This document shows, piece after piece, positions 4,856 to 7,317 of a DNA stretch of 7,317 nt. This stretch comes from Actinomycetes bacterium (lineage in GTDB: Bacteria; Actinomycetota; Acidimicrobiia; Acidimicrobiales; Acidimicrobiaceae). The position numbers were made by a program, and so were the translations under genes. The DNA lies in NCBI GenBank assembly GCA_021785315.1, contig JAJYFX010000083.1, positions 1 to 7,317 of the forward strand, in the 5' to 3' direction. The notes beneath the pieces are model-generated. The model worked only from the letters and a program-made list of their open reading frames with translations. It searched no databases and was not told the origin of the DNA. Every line of letters begins with the position of its first letter. Positions within the stretch are counted from its first letter, which is position 1.

Positions 4856-7285
4856 CTATCGACGACCGTCACGTCTGCCACTTCTCCTCGGGCCTCTTCC
4901 GTGTCCACCTTCGCGCTCCACTGGCCGGCCAGACGGAGACGGTCCAGGACCTAGATCTCCATACTGAGACCTCAGCTCCTCGTCAAAGTGAGCCTCGAAC
5001 GAAACAACTGACGACTCCGAGGAAGGTTGGGACTCATCCGCATCTGATTTCGAATGGGTCGCAGTTTCGGCACCCCCGTCACTGGGTGACGGAGCCGCTT
5101 CATTTGCCACTTCCTGCGAGCCACCCTCGATTACCAGCGAGAGAGAAATCTTGCCGGCGGCGTCAATATCGTCGACGTGAACTACCAGGTCCTGGCCCAT
5201 CTCAAGGTAGTCCTCAACCCGCTCGACCCGCTTTCCTCCACCCAGTTTGGAAATGTGGAGAAGACCGTCCCTACCCGGCAGAATATTGACGAAGGCGCCA
5301 AACTTGGCGATCGATACAACTTTCCCGCGATAGACGGCCCCAATCTCGGCCTTTGGCGGATCAAGAATCTCGAGGACTCGCCTTCTAGCTTCCTCAACGG
5401 CATTGGAATCCTTAGCACCAATGGTGACGGTGCCAACGACGCCGTCGTCGTCTATTCCAATTTCAGCTCCCGTCTCCTGCTGCATGGAATTGATGTTCTT
5501 GCCTTTTGGCCCGATGATCTCGCCGATCTTGTCAAGTGGGACCTCAAACGAGATGATCTTTGGGGCATTGCCCTTGACTGCGTCACGCGGTTCTGAAATT
5601 ACCTTTAGCATCACGTCCAAAACCTGGAGACGGGCAACCTTGGCCTGATTCAGAGCCTGGCCCAAAATCTCCGCAGGAATCCCATCGATTTTGGTGTCAA
5701 GCTGAAGAGCCGTCACAAATTCCGAAGACCCGGCGACTTTGAAGTCCATATCACCGAGTGCATCCTCAGCTCCAAGTATGTCAGTCAGAGTTACGTACTT
5801 GCCCTCGGCAAAGACAAGACCCATTGCAATGCCTGCCACGGGTGCCTTTATCGGTACGCCAGCGTCCATGAGCGACAGTGTGGATCCGCAAACCGAAGCC
5901 ATTGACGTTGAACCGTTTGAACTCAATACCTCTGATACCAGTCTCAGCGTATACGGAAATTCACTCTGCGGAGGAATCACCGGAAGCAGCGCACGCTCGC
6001 CGAGCAGACCATGACCGATCTCACGCCTCTTTGGACCCCGCATAAACCCGACCTCACCGGTAGAAAACGGCGGGAAATTGTAGTGGTGCATATACCGCTT
6101 GAACTCATCAGTAGAAATCGAGTCAAGCATTTGGTTCATTTTAGGCATACCCAGGGTACAAAATGTGAGAGCCTGAGTCTCTCCGCGGTTGAAAAGACCT
6201 GTACCATGCGCGGTTGGGATCAGCCCGACTTCCCCTGACAGCGGCCTAATGGTAACAAGGTCTCTTCCGTCAATTCTTATCTGGTCATCGACGATTCGCT
6301 TCCTGACGAGATATTTCGTGACGGCCTTGATGGCATTCTTGATCTGGCCCTCGCTACCCTCGAACCGTTCGGCAAGCTGCTCCTGGATAGCAGCTGAAGC
6401 CTCCTTGAGACTTGCATCGCGTTCGGCCTTACCCATCACGTAATTAGCCTTGGCCAGCAGGTCTGTACCGACTTCTTCAACTGCATCGTAAATCTCGGCA
6501 GAGTAATCAACCTGGGATACGTACTCCAAGGGAGGCCTCGAGCCGTGAGCTTGGACCAGATCGCGCTGCAACTCAATCGACTGCTTGATCCAGGTCTTGG
6601 AAAGCTCCAATCCCTCCGCGATAACCGTCTCAGTCACGTACGGCGCACCAGCCTGATAGTTATTCCAACTGGATTCGGTTCCACCTGCTTCAACCATGAT
6701 GATTGCAATGTCAGAGCCCTCAGAGTTCTCACGACCAGCCACCACGAGCTCAAAACTCGAAGAATCCCCATCCTGATAGGTGGGGTGCGGAATCCACTTG
6801 CCCTCCGCGCTGAAGGCGATCCGAACGGCACCGATTGGTCCCTGGAATGGAATGCCGGAAATCATCAAGGCAGCGGATGCCGCATTGATTGCCAGCACGT
6901 CATGCGGATTCAATAGGTCGGCACCAAGTACGGTCCCCACCACGTGCACCTCGTTACGGAAGTCATCCGCAAAGCAAGGCCTGATGGGTCGGTCAATTAG
7001 ACGTGACGTAAGTGTCGCCTCATCGGTAGCACGACCCTCCCTCCTGAAAAACGAACCGGGAATACGTCCTACCGCATACATCCGCTCCTCAATGTCGACG
7101 GTCAGCGGGAAAAAGTCGATCCCCTCTTTTACCGTTTTTGACGCGGTAGCCGTAGCTAACACCATCGTGTCGCCAAGCCGAGCGACTACTGCGCCGTCAG
7201 CCTGCAAAGCAAGTTTCCCTGCTTCAAATGAAAGGGTTTTGTCTGTCCCACTAATTGGGGACGAAACGACAACGGCCTCAGCCAT
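4856..7285 (-). CDS. pnp: polynucleotide phosphorylase (PNPase)
   Basis: Polyribonucleotide nucleotidyltransferase, 809 aa. It degrades RNA 3' to 5' using phosphate, releasing nucleoside diphosphates, and can run in reverse to add tails; it is cytoplasmic and trimeric in known homologues. Visible order: first RNase PH-like domain (about 10-230, with FFRREGR at 79-85), helical linker (about 240-325), catalytic RNase PH-like domain (about 335-560), KH domain (about 578-640, GPKG loop at 592-595), and S1 domain (about 648-718). Phosphate-binding SNGSTSM lies at 456-462. By hand alignment, D508, D514 and K516 match the E. coli catalytic D486, D492 and K494. After S1 comes an extra tail of about 90 residues: Ser/acidic-rich, then a short conserved-looking block around FEAHFDEEL, then an Arg/Gly-rich basic end. 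The ATG start is set by a strong ribosome binding site. It is the first gene of the operon inside the window; rpsO usually lies upstream but is not visible. Confidence 0.98.
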   Translation of the reverse strand: MAEAVVVSSPISGTDKTLSFEAGKLALQADGAVVARLGDTMVLATATASKTVKEGIDFFPLTVDIEERMYAVGRIPGSFFRREGRATDEATLTSRLIDRPIRPCFADDFRNEVHVVGTVLGADLLNPHDVLAINAASAALMISGIPFQGPIGAVRIAFSAEGKWIPHPTYQDGDSSSFELVVAGRENSEGSDIAIIMVEAGGTESSWNNYQAGAPYVTETVIAEGLELSKTWIKQSIELQRDLVQAHGSRPPLEYVSQVDYSAEIYDAVEEVGTDLLAKANYVMGKAERDASLKEASAAIQEQLAERFEGSEGQIKNAIKAVTKYLVRKRIVDDQIRIDGRDLVTIRPLSGEVGLIPTAHGTGLFNRGETQALTFCTLGMPKMNQMLDSISTDEFKRYMHHYNFPPFSTGEVGFMRGPKRREIGHGLLGERALLPVIPPQSEFPYTLRLVSEVLSSNGSTSMASVCGSTLSLMDAGVPIKAPVAGIAMGLVFAEGKYVTLTDILGAEDALGDMDFKVAGSSEFVTALQLDTKIDGIPAEILGQALNQAKVARLQVLDVMLKVISEPRDAVKGNAPKIISFEVPLDKIGEIIGPKGKNINSMQQETGAEIGIDDDGVVGTVTIGAKDSNAVEEARRRVLEILDPPKAEIGAVYRGKVVSIAKFGAFVNILPGRDGLLHISKLGGGKRVERVEDYLEMGQDLVVHVDDIDAAGKISLSLVIEGGSQEVANEAAPSPSDGGAETATHSKSDADESQPSSESSVVSFEAHFDEELRSQYGDLGPGPSPSGRPVEREGGHGRGPRRSGRRDGRR

Positions 7286-7317
7286 TTGTCTCCTTAATGT
7301 CTTTTTGGCGACCTTGG
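7286..7317 (-). other. upstream leader of pnp (partial, cut by window edge)
   Basis: Only 32 nt precede pnp. Apart from the Shine-Dalgarno nothing can be assigned. One frame reads into a TAA stop 14 nt before pnp (ending PKRH), and another runs into a TGA that overlaps pnp codons 2-3. The end of an upstream gene is therefore possible but cannot be shown. No promoter or the usual pnp leader hairpin can be judged from this length. Confidence 0.4.
7290..7295 (-). promoter_or_regulatory. Shine-Dalgarno of pnp
   Basis: On the minus strand AAGGAG is followed by ACAA and then the ATG of pnp. It is the best ribosome binding site in the window, though with a short spacer, and it fixes the pnp start. 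It fits pnp being independently and strongly translated, unlike the coupled genes downstream. Confidence 0.85.

Noticed and set aside
4816..5289. 157-aa open frame on the plus strand opposite the pnp 3' end
   Set aside because: It is antisense to the low-complexity PNPase tail and its Pro/Arg/His-rich product reflects the complementary codons; no ribosome binding site or recognisable domain.
5822..5831. 10-bp palindrome CATTGCAATG in pnp
   Set aside because: Encodes the conserved GIAMG segment; palindromes of this size occur by chance.
6375..6395. AGCTGCT...AGCAGCT inverted repeat in pnp
   Set aside because: Short stem within coding sequence for the helical linker; consistent with chance.
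1..7317. CRISPR array, tRNA/rRNA, insertion sequence, phage or defence system
   Set aside because: No regularly spaced repeats, no RNA gene signatures, no transposase or integrase, and all five genes are conserved housekeeping families of similar base composition.

Overview
The window holds five tightly packed genes on the minus strand, transcribed right to left: pnp (polynucleotide phosphorylase), an M16-family zinc protease, dapB, dapA and rnj (ribonuclease J). Gaps are 14 and 8 nt, and the last two junctions overlap, so this looks like one operon with translational coupling. All five genes are complete and carry intact family motifs. The only non-coding DNA is a 32-nt leader before pnp and an AT-rich 135-nt stretch after rnj.

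Organism: base composition looks close to 50% GC by eye. The gene order pnp / M16 protease / dapB / dapA / rnj is a compact form of the order known in Actinomycetota (in Mycobacterium tuberculosis the same genes are scattered over a longer stretch that ends near ftsK). It also resembles the pnpA-mlpA-dapG-dapA-rnjB cluster of Bacillus subtilis. An Actinomycetota member of moderate GC, perhaps an acidimicrobial lineage, fits best. The class is a guess, because no marker for it is present.

Region by region: 7286-7317 is a leader with a strong Shine-Dalgarno. 4856-7285 is pnp, with an unusual Ser/acidic-then-Arg/Gly-rich tail. 3606-4841 is the M16 protease, whose first codons contain a long, nearly perfect hairpin (4765-4805). 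2743-3597 is dapB and 1796-2746 is dapA. 136-1803 is rnj, with a terminator-like hairpin in its last codons (146-178). 1-135 is AT-rich with small palindromes.

How the genes fit together: DapA and DapB catalyse consecutive steps from aspartate semialdehyde and pyruvate to tetrahydrodipicolinate, the precursor of diaminopimelate (peptidoglycan) and lysine. PNPase (3'-to-5' phosphorolysis) and RNase J (endonuclease and 5' exonuclease) are complementary RNA-decay enzymes. The M16 protease travels with pnp in many bacteria, and its substrate is not known here. Overall this is conserved housekeeping DNA with no sign of a mobile, defence or novel system. The most notable extra signals are the two hairpins embedded in coding sequence.
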